Notes under the pieces: generated by a model
Database searches by the model: none
The model's input: only the letters and a program-made list of their open reading frames with translations
What the model was told of the DNA's origin: nothing
Program-made: the position numbers and the translations under genes
Part shown: in pieces, positions 1 to 10,048 of the stretch
Numbering within the stretch: the first letter of the stretch is position 1
Layout: the number at the start of each line of letters is the position of its first letter
DNA from: Elysia marginata
Taxonomy: Eukaryota > Mollusca > Gastropoda > Plakobranchidae
Assembly (NCBI GenBank): GCA_019649035.1
Contig: BMAT01007489.1
Location: 228,085-248,839 of the forward strand
DNA length: 20,755 nucleotides
Direction: 5' to 3'

Positions 1-1
1 A

Positions 2-652
2 GGACTCTCATCAGATCCATCTCAGCAAATTACTAAAACATCTCACTCACGGTCAAATGTTTCAGGAACCTTACAAGAAAGCAGTAGCACCAATCTTATA
101 ACAAGGCCATCTAACTCTGCACATACAGGAACTAGATCCAAAAGTTGTCATTTGCCGCTGCCTAGAATAGCCAGTAAGTCTCAAGCAAGTCTGGCTGGAG
201 GAAAAACTGTTCATTTCCAGGCTAAAAGCAAACAGACCCTTGCTGGTCCTACATTAGATTTAGAAGTTCATCCAGCTGAGGGCAATCAGACCAACCAAGA
301 ACCTCGTGTCTTGTCTAAGGTGTATCTGGAACGAGTGGAGCCTTGCCGTCTTTGCAGCCTATTGGTGCCATGTTCTGACAATGACACAAACCCACACGAG
401 CTTATTTACCATGTAGGAAACAAGCTCCCTAACTGCTATCTCATTTTTGACATCTACCAGTCTCTTTTACAGGAAAATTTGCGATCACAGGGAACAAGTT
501 TAAAAACATGCAATGAGTGCCAGACGAGCTTCACATCGCCTTCAAAATTGCTAAAACATCTCTATGATGATCACGCAGTTCTCAAAGCCAAATCATCCCA
601 AAACAATACAGCTAATTCTGATGCCAGCAAGAGTCATACTTTTGCTCATTGA
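2..652 (+). CDS. 5'-partial zinc-finger protein, truncated paralogue of the 13385 gene
   Basis: An open frame runs in from the left window edge (codon 1 at base 2) to a TGA at 650-652, giving 216 residues; the true start lies outside the window. The first bases match the 13385 gene from about 13525, and similarity continues to the finger region. Visible parts are a Ser/Thr-rich low-complexity stretch (about 1-110), a pair C115-x2-C118 followed by a LLVPC motif, a conserved block containing LIFDIYQSLL, and one C2H2 finger (C170, C173, H186, H191). The protein stops about 25 residues after this finger, where the paralogue carries seven more. Downstream DNA holds decayed remains of those fingers, so the stop is secondary. 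It is either a pseudogene whose 5' half is still open or a truncated gene keeping only the N-terminal module. No splice evidence is visible inside it. The DNA-binding role is inferred from the family. Confidence 0.7.
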   Translation, partial: GLSSDPSQQITKTSHSRSNVSGTLQESSSTNLITRPSNSAHTGTRSKSCHLPLPRIASKSQASLAGGKTVHFQAKSKQTLAGPTLDLEVHPAEGNQTNQEPRVLSKVYLERVEPCRLCSLLVPCSDNDTNPHELIYHVGNKLPNCYLIFDIYQSLLQENLRSQGTSLKTCNECQTSFTSPSKLLKHLYDDHAVLKAKSSQNNTANSDASKSHTFAH

Positions 653-1130
653 ATTCTGCTTGAGTGGATTTAAAGGCTGTTAACTTAAGTAAGTCTCGTA
701 CAAGTTCAACACAATATCATGCAGGAAGAGAAAACAAGTCAGATTTGCAAGTCAAAAGACATTTAAGTCAATTGTCTACAGCAGGTCAAACTGCGAACAA
801 ATCGGAACAAAAAGAACATGCTTTGTGACAGTATTGTAGTGGATAGAAAAAAAGCTGTAGTTTACATCCAAGCTATACTTTTATAGGCCTGCATAAAAAA
901 CAACTTTCCAATAATAATATAAGATTTAATTTATAATGTTACCACAAGCCATATGTCTGCAATATATGCAACAAATATATTGCCCATTAGTGCTTCCTTA
1001 ATCTCCATATGAAAGCGAACAAACTTGTTGTAACACTGTATGTGATCAATATGACAAAAGCTTTATGGTTAAGTATTATATAAAAGTTTACCCTATCCAA
1101 AAAAAAAATCTTCATGCAACCAGTCCAAAG
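653..1130 (+). pseudogene. decayed C2H2 finger array of the first zinc-finger copy
   Basis: This stretch carries recognisable but broken counterparts of fingers 2 to 5 of the gene at 13385. Bases 821-842 resemble the LCEYCG start of finger 2 with an extra two bases. Bases 952-1020 read YVCNICNKYIAH, then a TAG stop (988-990), then CFLNLHMKAN, matching finger 4, with the last His ligand changed to Asn. Bases 1041-1091 read CDQYDKSFMVK and onward, matching finger 5 but with the second Cys and the first His both changed to Tyr. Similarity fades by about 1130. Stops, frameshifts and lost zinc ligands together show that this part is no longer constrained. Confidence 0.75.
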
Positions 1131-3847
1131 AAGTTGAATGTTGAAAATTTCAATTTGAGGAAAGACTTTTTAAAATTAAATGTACATGTAGATCTTTTTT
1201 TTAATTTTTCTTGTTCTGTATTTTTGAATTGAAAAGAAGTAAGCCCTACCAGGAGAGTTTATCCAATTTTCATATATTCTAATGTTTGGAAGCCCTGAAA
1301 AATGCTTTGTTCAAAATGCCAATGCCTTGTAATATGAAAATTGCAGCATCCAACTCATTTGGACCAGTAGTGAGACAAAGATTTGTCGAATTAACATTAA
1401 AAGGATCATATTACACATCATGATCACTGACAATAATTATAGTCCTCATGGCTAGATTACAGACTTCAACTAGTTGGCCTTAAAGTTAACATAAAAATCA
1501 GAATAAATAATTCATAAATGATTTAATTGTAAGTCTAATCGCTATAAGTATATTAATTGTATGTAGTTTTTTTTATTGTTGTTTAATTTATTATTTTTAT
1601 ATGCATTTGAACTATATTTTACCAAATATTGCATTTTTTTTCTTGTCAGTGTTGTAAACTTTTGAATGGGGTAAAAACTTTGGTTATTGCAGAATACTGT
1701 ACTTTTTAATTTAACCTCAAGCCCACCCATTCCTATTATTTGAATTACAGGAGGTACATATCCGCTGAAAAAAAATGCATGTACAAAAATAGACCTATAA
1801 TAAGCACTTAAACTTTAAATCGCTAAATATGACCTTTTAAATTATTGTAATGCACGTCTAAGTCAATCTCTTTAAAAGCTTTACCTCACCATGTCCAACG
1901 GTGAACACTGAAATCAGTTAATTTAGTAATTGGGTCTCTTGAAAATTGGCAAAATAAGGACGGCAACAGAAATTACAGGAATTTTTAGGTATTTTGATTT
2001 TTTTTTTAATGCACATGTACATTGTACTTTTTTTTCAAGGCTTGCATTGATCCTGGGACTTTCTTTAAGCTAACTGTTCATTTCGCTGTGTCTCTGTTAT
2101 GTATAGCACCAGCATTTGGTACCTTTCTCAGCTATAGCTATTTTTTAGTCTTTGTTTCTTAAAATACATGTGAAGCATTTAAAACTGGTGAAATTTGTAA
2201 GTTGTTTTTTTTTTCGATTTCAATCATTTCATTTTACCATTTTAACTATATTGCAGCCGTAAACGTGGGGGAATTAGAAGTCTTTGATAAAATAAACTAT
2301 TTGCAGTTTTTTTAGAACTATCAAATTATTGTTCTTTTTATATAAATTTATTTTAAAATATGATGTAAATTTTTGTATGAATTTAAGCAACAGAAGAATT
2401 ATTTATTGTATAAGTATGACTACAACATTTTAAAACTGTTGCAAATCCAGGTTTGAATTCTGATGTGTAGGCCAAGTGCAGGTGTATCAAACTTCTTCTT
2501 GTGTTTGGAAGGTCTAGAAAACCAGAGTACTGGCCATACTGTAAAACGTTTCACGTGATGTTCACTTACAATTCATAACCAATATAATTTACTGAAGTAT
2601 ACATTGTCATTGTACATGTAAGTAACAAAAAAGCTTGGACATGGGTTCTACTGTCATTGTCAGCAAGTTTTTCGCAATTTGTTGGTAAGTTTTCCTCTTT
2701 AATATTTTGCCCAGTATTGATTGTTTTCTTCATTACTTTGATTTTATTAGTGTTGCCACAAATGACAGATTTGTGGGAACGTCTGTCTGAAAAAATAAAC
2801 TCATAATATTTTTGTTTACTGACAATGTAGTGTAATGTACGTATTGTATCTGGATTTTAATAAATTTTGCTTTATTAATTATTTCTGTATGATTTCTTGT
2901 GTTTTTTATATACAAGTACTACAGCATAAACTTTTTCAATAGGGTACTATGATAGTAAACATATAACTAAGTTTGTTTTCCTTTTACCCGGTACTGAAAT
3001 GTGTGGATCTGCTAAAAGTCAAGCGCATCGGTTAAACTGATGAAAAAACCAGGTGTCAAAGTATATGATAGGGTTCACAAACTTACTTATTGTGTACATT
3101 CAGAGAGAGAACATGTAATGCTATCTTTTCTTTTCCTGGTACATGTAATTTTATGTTCAGTAGCCTAGTTAAGTGTGTTGTATAAAAAGAGTCATAGTTT
3201 TGGTGTTTTAAATGATGGACAAAATAGTGAAAGCAACTAAATAAGACTGCTTTAGTAAAAGAAAGGTCATCATCTTTAACATGTAAACTACAGGTAAATG
3301 TCACAAATATTATAGATCTGCAGTATAGTCTAGTTATTTAAAAGCCTATGAGGATAAAATTTCGTTTTGAAGTAAGCAAGATTCTAACTTTAAAAAAAGT
3401 CCAGGGTAGACTTTTTACTGTTCAACATCAGTTAAAGGCCACCCATATTTTCTACCAGTTTTTACACACATTACTACAGAGTTACTGGAGCGATATTTTT
3501 ATGAGGCATTGTGTTTTCTTATGCATGTAGTTATACACAGCATGATTCAGGTGTTGATTGACTTAATTTTACTTTAAGTTTTAAAAAAAAGAGTACTTCC
3601 AGTTCCATTGCCACCAAATAGGACACATTTATTGGTTAAAAACAACTTAAATTTTAAGAATGTATTGGCTCTTTTGAAACCCATGCGGGCGATAGACTTG
3701 GAAAAAATTAAGTCTTCATTTCACTTACACAGTTTGAGTCTGATTGAAACAATAGCAAGCAAATTTTAGTTTCCTTCAGCTTCATGTATATAAAAACCAT
3801 TGGACGCGAAACTTTAAAACGCTTGTGCTCATGATTGCCAAAGAGAA
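1131..3847. other. AT-rich intergenic stretch without a recognisable gene
   Basis: I see no supportable coding region or RNA gene. The short open frames here (60-73 codons) have no family motif and are rich in Lys, Asn, Phe and Leu, as expected from AT-rich DNA. Homopolymer A and T runs are frequent, and the ACATGTA motif recurs (for example near 1186, 2016, 2614, 3112, 3140 and 3281). An old repeat could be hidden here that cannot be recognised without a library. Confidence 0.6.
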
Positions 3848-3849
3848 TA

Positions 3850-4596
3850 CAGTGGAATCCGAATTTTTTTTCTTTGAAAAGGCAAAAATAAACCAATTTT
3901 AATTATTTGAAAGTGAGCAAAAATTTTGCTACTGAATTGGTTAAAAAAAAAAAACAAACTACAACAGTGACACAAAACTATTAAACAATGCAATACTGTC
4001 AAAAACGTAGTCAAAACCGACTTACTTTCTGGGTAAAAAAAAACGTGATAAGTTGAAACAATTACTATTATGATAAGAGCTATTGTAAAAATTATTTAAA
4101 AAAGAGTATATTATGATACAAAAGGTAATTAAACAGACTTAAAACATGCTGTTTACTCTTTTAATATCCAAACTTATCATCTCATAAATTTTCTATGAAA
4201 ATACGAAAAAATTGTGCTGCTGAAGTAATATTATTAAAAGTAAACCAAAACTATTGAAAGAGTGCAAAAGAGGCCGTAAAATAAAAATAGTTAAACCGTC
4301 AGTAAGTGTTAGCGAAATTTAGCAAAGGGAAATAACACAACAATCGTCCTAATACAAATTAACAGAAAAAAACTCGGAGTAAAACATCTCTACTTGAATA
4401 GGCTCTGGTGGAATCCTCTTATGGTAAAACTCTCTAGGCCCAAGTAAAAAGTTTGTTTTATCTTAAGTTTATCTTAAACAGTATCATTGTAAAGAAAAAA
4501 GGAAAGGAACAAAAAACCTAGTTTTTAGTTTATCTTAACCCAAAGTTCATCTTAAAGTTAACCATAACCAGGGCCTATCTTAGGCGGATTCCAATG
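3850..4596. mobile_element. candidate pogo-like non-autonomous DNA transposon
   Basis: The segment starts with CAGTGGAATCCG (3850-3861) and ends with CGGATTCCAATG (4585-4596), whose reverse complement matches the start at 11 of 12 bases. Both ends are flanked by TA (3848-3849 and 4597-4598), the target duplication of the Tc1/mariner/pogo superfamily, and pogo/Tigger ends commonly begin CAGTGGAA. There is no transposase frame inside the 747 bp. A second TGGAATCC followed by TAGGCCC at 4412-4440 mirrors the right end as well, so the real element may be only about 4407-4596, or one element may be nested in another. The interior has several TTTATCTTAA-type repeats near 4455-4560. The short terminal match keeps confidence moderate. 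Confidence 0.4.
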
Positions 4597-4780
4597 TAAA
4601 CGTGCACTTGGGTGACAGTGACCCTTACAGAATTTGGCTGTTTCTTTTTTTGTTTAGTTTAAATTTAATTGAAAAATATATGGGGCTTACGTGTAGTATC
4701 ATATTATGTCTCCCTATCTCTCCCTCTGTCTCCCTTTTCTGTCTCTGCTTATCTCTCTTCCCATTTTTGGTTTACTCTCA

Positions 4781-4781
4781 C

Positions 4782-4824
<43 letters not shown>
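4781..4824. repeat. (CT)n microsatellite
   Basis: An almost uninterrupted CT dinucleotide run with one CCC interruption, inside a longer CT-rich tract from about 4705. The Ser/Leu-rich open frame across it is a product of the repeat, not a gene. Confidence 0.95.
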
Positions 4825-4827
<3 letters not shown>

Positions 4828-5283
4828 TTGTTTTTATTTGAGCACATGAATAGGGGTCATTGTGGTCTGTTTCTTGGAACTCTCAGCAGTTTGTTGGACC
4901 GTGTTCTTGAGGCAGTCCTGTATTCACAGAAAGTGTCTGCTTTGCTTTTATTTCCTATTTCAGCTTCGTCAATGACCTGAAGTTTGGTCACAAACGAAAG
5001 ACACTATCGTTTCTTTTTAACAGTAACAGCGGATGTAGAAGGCATATACAGTTGTATTCATGTTCTCCCGTTAAAAAATTGTATACATTGAACGGTGAAA
5101 TTTCAAATTTGCAACTACACTTTGGGTATGACGATGTGAGTTAGCTGAAGTCTGAGAGTGAGAGACGATGACTAATGATACTTGTGCGCACTCAGTTTTA
5201 GTTTACATAGCACTGCCAATACCGGTGTGTACTAAAACTGTAACTAAAGTCTACAGGGCAGACGTAGGCCTAATCTAATCTAC
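4825..5283. other. intergenic stretch, no gene seen
   Basis: No coding or RNA feature is supportable. The only structure noticed is a 10-bp perfect inverted repeat, CAGTTTTAGT at 5193-5202 and ACTAAAACTG at 5231-5240, with a 28-base spacer. Confidence 0.5.
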
Positions 5284-5333
5284 AACAATAATAATAATAC
5301 CGGTAATAATAATAATAATAATAATAATATTTT
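5284..5333. repeat. (AAT)n tract, the 3' tail of the minus-strand LINE
   Basis: AAT/ATA trinucleotides with one ACCGGT interruption. On the minus strand this is an (ATT)n tail directly after a GCGCTATACAAAT motif, the same 3' ending as the other two LINE fragments in the window, so it most likely marks the 3' terminus of the element rather than an independent microsatellite. Confidence 0.8.
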
Positions 5334-6107
5334 ATTTGTATAGCGCGTTTCCTTTAAAACATAAGCTAGTCAAAGCACCTTACATGACTTGCAAAGTTGC
5401 ATACCAATCTTTCATTCACATGTACACTTACAGTTAGGAATACATTGATTTAAACTTCTGCTCTAAAATGGTATTACATGTATATACATATACATGTATT
5501 AAAACATAATTGCACGTAGAGGTCAATAAAAAAGGAGAAACGATCTCATGATACTGAAATAAATTAAAACTGACGTTAGTCATTGGTATATAAACGAGAT
5601 CGAGATAATACAAATTTTGGGAAAAAAGTGAACTTAGAGGTGATACTACGTTCATGAATAAAAAGGAACAAAATAATTCTGTACATCACAACTGGTATAT
5701 ATGTTACATGGCAGTGTATATTCCAGAAGATCGTGTGAGATGGTTGAAATTTATTGAAAACTGAGTCTGAAGAGATGAGTTTTAAGCCTATTCTTGAAAA
5801 TAGCTAGAGTCGGAGACATTTTTATATGTTCTGGAAGTTTGTTCCACACATCAGGAGCAGCATAAGCAAAGGATCTTTCCCCAAAATGTTTTTAGACGTG
5901 CTGGGGATGCTTCTAAAAGATTTTTCTGAGAAGAGCGAAGTGCCCTACTACTAAGTATAGGGACGTAGATCTTAATCAAGTCTTTTAAGTACATTGTAGT
6001 TTGGTGATGAATCTAAAAAGAGACAATTATAGACTAGGACGGCAATTTTGTAGATAATTCTTTCTTTTACGGGCAACCAGTGTAATTCTTTCAAAAGTGA
6101 TGAAGCG
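5284..6107 (-). mobile_element. 3' part of the minus-strand CR1/L2-like LINE (C-terminus and 3' UTR)
   Basis: Read on the minus strand from about 6100, the translation contains LLKELHWLPVKERIIYKIAV, then a degraded LKDLIKIYVP-like stretch, then FAYAAPDVWNKLPEHIK and FKNRLKTHLFRLSFQ, ending at a TAA at 5751-5753. This is the conserved tail of the CR1/L2 group of non-LTR reverse transcriptases. A frameshift (near 5890) and small lesions break the frame. The remaining bases down to 5284 are 3' UTR ending in the (ATT)n tail. This is the downstream half of the LINE whose RT domain lies at 7553-9050; the two are separated by a LINE fragment and a SINE. Confidence 0.85.
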
Positions 6108-7271
6108 CTGGATTTAGGCGCACTTATTCAAAGTTTTGATTTATGTTATCACATGTACGCTGATGACACCCAAGTGTATTCCTCCTCATGTCTTAAAAAT
6201 CTCCCTACCTTAATACAAAGATTTTAAACTTGTATATCGCATGTTAAGAATTGGATGATCGTTAATAAACTAAAAATGAATGAAGACAAGACAGAGCTTC
6301 TAGCATGTAGCATGGATAGGAAAGCTTCTCCATTTGCTATTGATCACATGTACATTGATAAGGATAAGATACTTTTCTCTATAAAAGCTAAAAATCTTGG
6401 TGTTTATTTTGATGCGAAGTTGTCAATGACCCATCATATCAATCATTTGGCCCAAATCATGTTCTTGGAGCTACGCAGAATTAAACAGATTCGATCTTTT
6501 TTAAAGGAAGAAACTGTGAAAACTCTTGACTCTTCTTTCATTCTATCTAGACTAGACTACTGCAATTCCTTGTTATATCATATGGTTTACCCATGGACAC
6601 CCTAAAGAGGCTTCAGCTGATTCAGAACAATGCTGCCCGTCTCATTATAAAAAACGCAAAATTGATCATGTGTCACCCATGTTTAAACATTTACACTGGC
6701 TGCCTGTACAAACTAGAATAGAGTATAAGATCGCTGTTTTATGCTACAAATGCATTTACGGCTATGCCCATAATTATCTTAAAGGTCTTGTAAGTTTGTA
6801 CACGCCTACGCGCAACTTAAGATCATGTAATAAAGCCCTATTGTCAGTTCCGAGTAAACCATCAAGAAAAGACGGTAATAGAGCCTTTGTGCAATGTGCA
6901 CCAGTAGTCTGGAATGCCCTTCCCCTTTCTCTCAGGGAGGCTACGTCGGTAAATCAGTTTAAGACCCTATTGAAAACATATTTGTTCACGCTATATGAAG
7001 ACCTTAATTAGTTTGTGTCAAGAAATGTATCCGACTACCGATGGTCAATGTATATCCTTTTTTTCTTTAATTTTTTACATGCCCCTTTTGTTTTTCTTCT
7101 GTTTGTTTTGAATTGTTAATGGATTATATTTTGTACAAAATTGTCATTATGTCAGCATTGTTTGCTTGGGTACGGTAGATATACTGTTGTAAAGAGCTTC
7201 GAGCCTACATGTACATGTAGGAAGAGGCGCTAGAAAATGACTTCATTACTATAATTATTATTATCTTTTAC
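6108..7271 (+). mobile_element. 5'-truncated CR1/L2-like LINE inserted in the minus-strand LINE
   Basis: The plus strand begins inside an RT palm domain: FDLCYHMYADDTQVY, with the catalytic YADD at 6156-6167. An in-frame stop follows at 6225-6227, then an open stretch (about 6240-6602) containing KNLGVYFDAKLSM and LSRLDYCNSLLYHM. The frame then shifts; LQLIQNNAARLI is read in a second frame, and from 6670 the first frame resumes with FKHLHWLPVQTRIEYK, WNALPLSLREA and FKTLLKTYLFTLYEDLN, stopping at 7009-7011. A 3' UTR and a short (ATT)n tail end near 7263. Truncation at the 5' side is usual for target-primed reverse transcription. A possible short duplication, AAGCG, flanks it (6103-6107 and 7272-7276). 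It is dead: at least one stop and two frameshifts. Confidence 0.85.
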
Positions 7272-7283
7272 AAGCGTGTTTGA

Positions 7284-7296
7284 CTAGGCGTGCTGC
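7284..7296. repeat. target-site duplication of the SINE, left copy
   Basis: CTAGGCGTGCTGC, identical to 7553-7565 on the other side of the SINE. Its presence on both sides, within LINE-derived sequence, shows target-primed insertion of the SINE. Confidence 0.9.
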
Positions 7297-7552
7297 TTGA
7301 TTGATTTTGATTGAAGGGTATTTTTACAAGCCCAATTCCACTTCAAAGGTGCTCTCAGGGCTTGGGTCCCAATGACAATTTACGGGCTGCCACCCAGAGA
7401 CTAGCGGGGATACCATGACCTAGCCTCAGCCGGTCACATTATACTGACACCGACCCAACCAGTAGAGGCCCGGACTGTGCTCGGCTGTGTTTCGAACCCG
7501 CGACCTCTTGGCCACGGAGCGAAGCCACTACCAACTGAGCTATCTAGGCCCC
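7297..7552 (-). mobile_element. tRNA-derived SINE, minus strand
   Basis: On the minus strand the element starts at 7552 with a tRNA-like head. An A box reading TAGCTCAGTTGG lies at 7531-7542 and a B box beginning GGTTCGAA at 7488-7498, the internal RNA polymerase III promoter. A non-tRNA body follows with CGGTGTCAG-T-ATAATGTGAC (7430-7452) and TGGCAGCCCG (7383-7392), blocks also found in the SINE at 17237. The tail is a short ATCAA-type repeat near 7297-7315. A perfect 13-bp duplication flanks it, so the boundaries are well fixed. It is inserted in the same orientation as its host LINE, about 20 bp from the inserted LINE fragment. Confidence 0.9.
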
Positions 7553-7565
7553 CTAGGCGTGCTGC
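7553..7565. repeat. target-site duplication of the SINE, right copy
   Basis: CTAGGCGTGCTGC, identical to 7284-7296. Removing the SINE and one copy restores continuous LINE sequence through the AARLV motif. Confidence 0.9.
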
Positions 7566-9050
7566 GAGATTCTGGATAGACTGAAGTTTCTGAATGTTTT
7601 CATTCGTCATATGATAAAAGAGGGAGTTGCAGTAATCTAATTTTGAAACTACAAAAGAGAGCACAAGTTGCTTTGCGGCATCTTTGTTTATAAAGGGTCT
7701 CAACTGAGCACTTTTTCTAATCTCTAAATAACAGCATCTCCTGATATGTGAAACAGCACAGTCCATTGACAAATTCTTATCTAGGTATATTCCAAGATTC
7801 TTTACATTATCTGCTAAGGTTATCTCATTATTTCCAATTCTTATCGACTTAGTCTCAACTGACTTTAGCTTGGTATAAGTACCGCACAGCAATATTTCAG
7901 TTTTGTCATTGTTCATGGTAAGCTTATTTGTGCACATCCATGCGCTGATATCATTAGAGCACTTTGACAATTCATTAGTCATTAAATCAAATCTGTCAGT
8001 TGGTATAGGACAATATAGTTGGGTATCATCGGCATATAGATGGTAAAGAAAATCGTGATCTTTGATTACATCTGCAAGAGGATAAATAGTCATGGTAAAA
8101 AGTAGGGGCCCTAAAACAGAACTTTGAGGCACACCGTATCGGACTGACATTTCTTTAGAACATTCATTGTTGATTTTTACTTTTTGCTGTCGGTCACTTA
8201 AATAAGATCCTATCCAATTTAGGGCAGTATCTTTAAGAGTAAGACCAAATGATATTTTGAAGCGTTCTAAGAGAATCGGCTGGTCAATTGTGTCGAACGC
8301 AGCAGACAGATCTAACAGAGTTAACATCGAAAGGCTACCCTGATCAATTGCAGTCAGCATATATCATTAACTACTCTGACAATAGCCGTTTCGGTGCTAT
8401 GTCCTGGCTTGTATGCAGACTGAACCTTTTCTATTAGTTTATTGCTAGTAAGGTGTTCGAGAATTTGAGCATGGACTAGTCATTCTTACACTTTAGAGAT
8501 AAATGAGAGATTTGACACTGGTCGGTAATTTTTTAAGGTATTTGGTTACAAAGACGGTTTTTTTATGAAGAGGTATGATTATGGATTCTTTAAAATCAGT
8601 AAGGAAAATTCCATTCAACAATGAATCATTGAAAATTCTTGTGATATGCGGTAGAAGGATGTCTAGGCATTCATAAAATAATTTTGCTGGGAAAGAATCT
8701 ACATGTAGTTCAGAAAAACTCTTTTTTCACTTTAAAATGGTGGACCCCACATACTTTTCAGAAACAGGAGAAAAGGCGGAAAGTACAGGTCCTTGATATT
8801 TCTTGAAGACTCGGTCGTGTGAGAAAGTATCTAAACGTTTTCTTAAAATCTCGATCTTTTCAATGACAAAAGTATTGAAAATATTGGGAAGTTCTTGTGA
8901 AGGGATATTAGTAGGTAATGTTTTGGTTTTGGTTTTCCCGGTTAGAGCGCTGGAAACTCCAAACAGTTCTTTAGATGTATTACAGGAGTATATTTTTTTC
9001 AGAAATAAATGTAATCTCTGACGTCATGCTTTGTTAATGTTAATTCTACT
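7553..9050 (-). mobile_element. RT-domain part of the minus-strand CR1/L2-like LINE
   Basis: This is reverse-transcriptase sequence of a non-LTR retrotransposon. Minus-strand reading from about 9040 gives a connecting segment (FVIEKIEILRKRLDTF, then FPAKLFYECLDILLPHI) and the RT fingers (IIIPLHKKPSL, NYRPVSNLSFISKV, VQSAYKPGHSTETAIVRVVN). After a 2-base insertion near 8360 a long frame continues to the SINE boundary: LLDLSAAFDTID (motif A), GVPQSSVLGPLLF (canonical GVPQG has Gly where Ser stands), YHLYADDTQLY (catalytic YADD), then KNLGIYLDKNLSM, VSKLDYCNSLFYHM and IQNLAARL. In-frame stops lie near 8481-8486 and 8547. No endonuclease domain is visible, so the copy is 5'-truncated near 9050. 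The long frame at 7434-8360 ends in about 40 residues read from the SINE. The HSTETA, GVPQ and HWLPV motifs indicate the CR1/L2 group; the exact clade cannot be set by eye. Confidence 0.88.
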
Positions 9051-9837
9051 AATGCCAACTGACTGTAGTCTTAATTAGATTTTATACTACAGGCCCGCTT
9101 AGGAGGATGAAGCCCATAGCGAGGATGAGGGGAATCAAAGATGGCTTATGGGCTAATCGGGCCCGTCAACCAATCGTTTGCTGTAAAACCCACGCTACCT
9201 ATAGGTGTTAATACGTCATGCGTTATCGTTGTCGGCGCGCAAGGTATCCAATAACCGCCCCCCCCCTCACGCACCAACACCGTCTTGCGCTGCGTCAATC
9301 ACTGGGGCAATCTTGGTCCAGGGTAGTCCTACACGGTTCACCAACAGCTGAGGCACACAGACAGACACAATGCAATGTAAAGTTGTTCTACAATTTCTAA
9401 GTTCTATACGTGTACCGGTATAATTTTACTCTCTAACCCCTCAATTGCGTAAATCATGCAAAAACAAGCTCAAACCATGGGCGAATAGTTTGTAATAACA
9501 GTTAACACCTTCATGCTTTGGAGAAACTAAATTAGGGATTGGAAGGAACACTTTATGAAGGCCTCGATATAAACTTCGAAATAAGAGAACTGAAGTTTTT
9601 TATGAGTTCAATGTAACAAGAGTAAAATATAGAAAACTTCGATTTATGAGAAATTCGAGTTATCAGACTTTGGTTTCGAAGATTTACAGAGGCCTACATC
9701 TACTACAACATTGGCCCTGCTTTGAAACGAAACTGAAACTTCAAACTTCAGTAGGAGGACTAGGAGCATTCATTGCCATTCAACATTTGATAACGAAAGA
9801 AAGATCTTACTCTACACTGATATGCTGATTTTTGCTC
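9051..9837. other. non-coding stretch with a GC-richer patch (9090-9340)
   Basis: No gene is supportable. Bases 9090-9340 are GC-richer and contain more CpG than the surroundings, with CCAAT at about 9170 and 9248, a CRE-like TACGTCATGCG near 9211-9221 and a C-run GC-box-like stretch near 9255-9266. This could be a promoter, for instance for an upstream exon of the zinc-finger gene at 13385, but no TATA, initiator or splice donor fixes that. Bases 9540-9670 have recurring TTCGA-type segments in the style of decayed DNA transposon ends, but no paired termini were found. Confidence 0.35.
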
Positions 9838-9857
9838 TGATTTGCCTGACCAGGATT

Positions 9858-10030
9858 TAGATCTAGAAATCTTGATTCTAGATCTAGAATCTAGTCAATT
9901 ACCTTTAGTTTAATAGAAAAAAATTAAAGTAAGGAATTTAACATCGCAGTATTCACACCTAGATCTAGATCTAGATACATGTATTATATTTATAGATGTA
10001 GATCTAAGTCTAGCTATCTAGATAATCTAT
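9858..10030. repeat. cluster of overlapping TAGATC/TCTAGA palindromic hexamers
   Basis: Two bursts of tandem and broken CTAGAT units, at 9858-9896 and 9959-10025, with many overlapping AGATCT and TCTAGA palindromes. Isolated copies recur at about 10255, 10554 and 10640, and inside the SINE near 17378. The units are self-complementary and could form small hairpins. This is a simple-sequence-like repeat, not a gene. Confidence 0.7.
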
Positions 10031-10048
10031 ATTGACTTCGCTTCGGCT

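Noticed and set aside
4602-4841. 79-codon frame resembling a membrane protein
   Set aside because: The hydrophobic and Ser/Leu content comes from the CT-rich tract; no start context or homology is recognised.
7480-7552. A functional tRNA gene on the minus strand
   Set aside because: It is contiguous with a SINE body and bounded by a target-site duplication that includes the body.
8803-9021. Plus-strand 72-codon frame
   Set aside because: It is antisense to the connecting region of the minus-strand LINE, where the minus-strand reading is the meaningful one.
9092-9163. Nested inverted repeats GGCCCG/CGGGCC and AGCCCATA/TATGGGCT
   Set aside because: The arms are short and asymmetrically spaced (13 against 3 bases between them); they could be chance in a GC-richer patch.
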